The notes below the pieces were generated by a model, which was not told the origin of the DNA, did no database searches, and saw only the letters and a program-made list of their open reading frames with translations. This document shows positions 63,969 to 64,000 of a stretch of 64,000 nucleotides of DNA, one piece after another. Position numbers and translations under genes: made by a program. This DNA comes from Gleimia europaea ACS-120-V-Col10b (GTDB lineage Bacteria > Actinomycetota > Actinomycetes > Actinomycetales > Actinomycetaceae). How positions within the stretch are numbered: the stretch's first letter is position 1; every line of letters starts with the position of its first letter. The stretch is taken from assembly GCF_000411155.1 (NCBI RefSeq), contig NZ_KE150266.1, positions 1,178,001-1,242,000 of the forward strand, in the 5' to 3' direction.

Positions 63969-64000
63969 GTGGTCGCAACAAACAGGCCGTTTCGCACGGA

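Noticed and set aside
1..64000. CRISPR array, insertion sequence or prophage
   Set aside because: No regularly spaced direct repeats, transposase motifs or phage genes were seen; the only regular spacing is three GGTACC hexamers.

Overview
The window is a contiguous stretch of a moderately GC-rich actinobacterial chromosome centred on the replication origin. The order trxBA - parB/parA - rsmG - jag - yidC - yidD - rnpA - rpmH - dnaA - dnaN - recF - DUF721 - gyrB - gyrA - DUF3566 - tRNA-Ile - tRNA-Ala, followed by rhomboid/ppiA/crgA and pknB-pknA-pbpA-rodA-pstP-fhaB-fhaA, is the classic actinobacterial oriC neighbourhood. Protein style, small gene sizes, class E sortase and class Ib ribonucleotide reductase suggest Actinomycetaceae (Trueperella/Arcanobacterium-like). 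That placement is inference; no rRNA is present.

Layout. 1-7.3 kb: end of a class A penicillin-binding protein, CCA-adding enzyme, NUDIX hydrolase, a DUF6049 secreted protein and the lipid II flippase MurJ. 7.4-13.2 kb: a long disordered membrane protein with a discoidin-like tail, trxB-trxA behind a near-perfect SigR-type promoter, an aminotransferase and a Ddl-like ligase. 13.2-17.6 kb: a gene-free 1.2 kb block with four identical parS sites, then parB (a fifth parS inside it), parA, and an rsmG broken by an in-frame TAG. 17.6-31.7 kb: membrane insertion and RNase P genes, oriC with DnaA boxes, replication and gyrase genes, two tRNAs and a small protein between them. 31.9-37.3 kb: an Abi-like pseudogene (in-frame TGA), a second cluster of DnaA-box-like sites, rhomboid, PpiA, CrgA, DUF881, sortase E. 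37.3-45.7 kb: the minus-strand Ser/Thr-kinase and cell-wall operon.

45.9-64 kb is more accessory: tRNA-Leu, an MBL/beta-CASP nuclease, the scar of a deletion that beheaded two divergent genes (GH4 glucosidase and a sugar-binding protein) leaving intact permeases, a luciferase-like oxidoreductase, a degenerate ADP-ribosylglycohydrolase-like protein, an MTA/SAH nucleosidase, serine dehydratase, nrdHIE under tandem NrdR boxes (no nrdF follows), two related toxin-antitoxin modules flanking an ABC-class ATPase with an RGG-rich head, and a fusion of RNase HI to a prolyl-aminopeptidase-like hydrolase.

Most notable: the RNase HI-peptidase fusion, nonsense-interrupted rsmG and Abi genes, the deletion scar, extended parS array, DnaA-box cluster 10 kb from oriC, paired toxin-antitoxin modules, and an orphan TPP-riboswitch-like motif. 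No insertion sequence, prophage or CRISPR array was seen.
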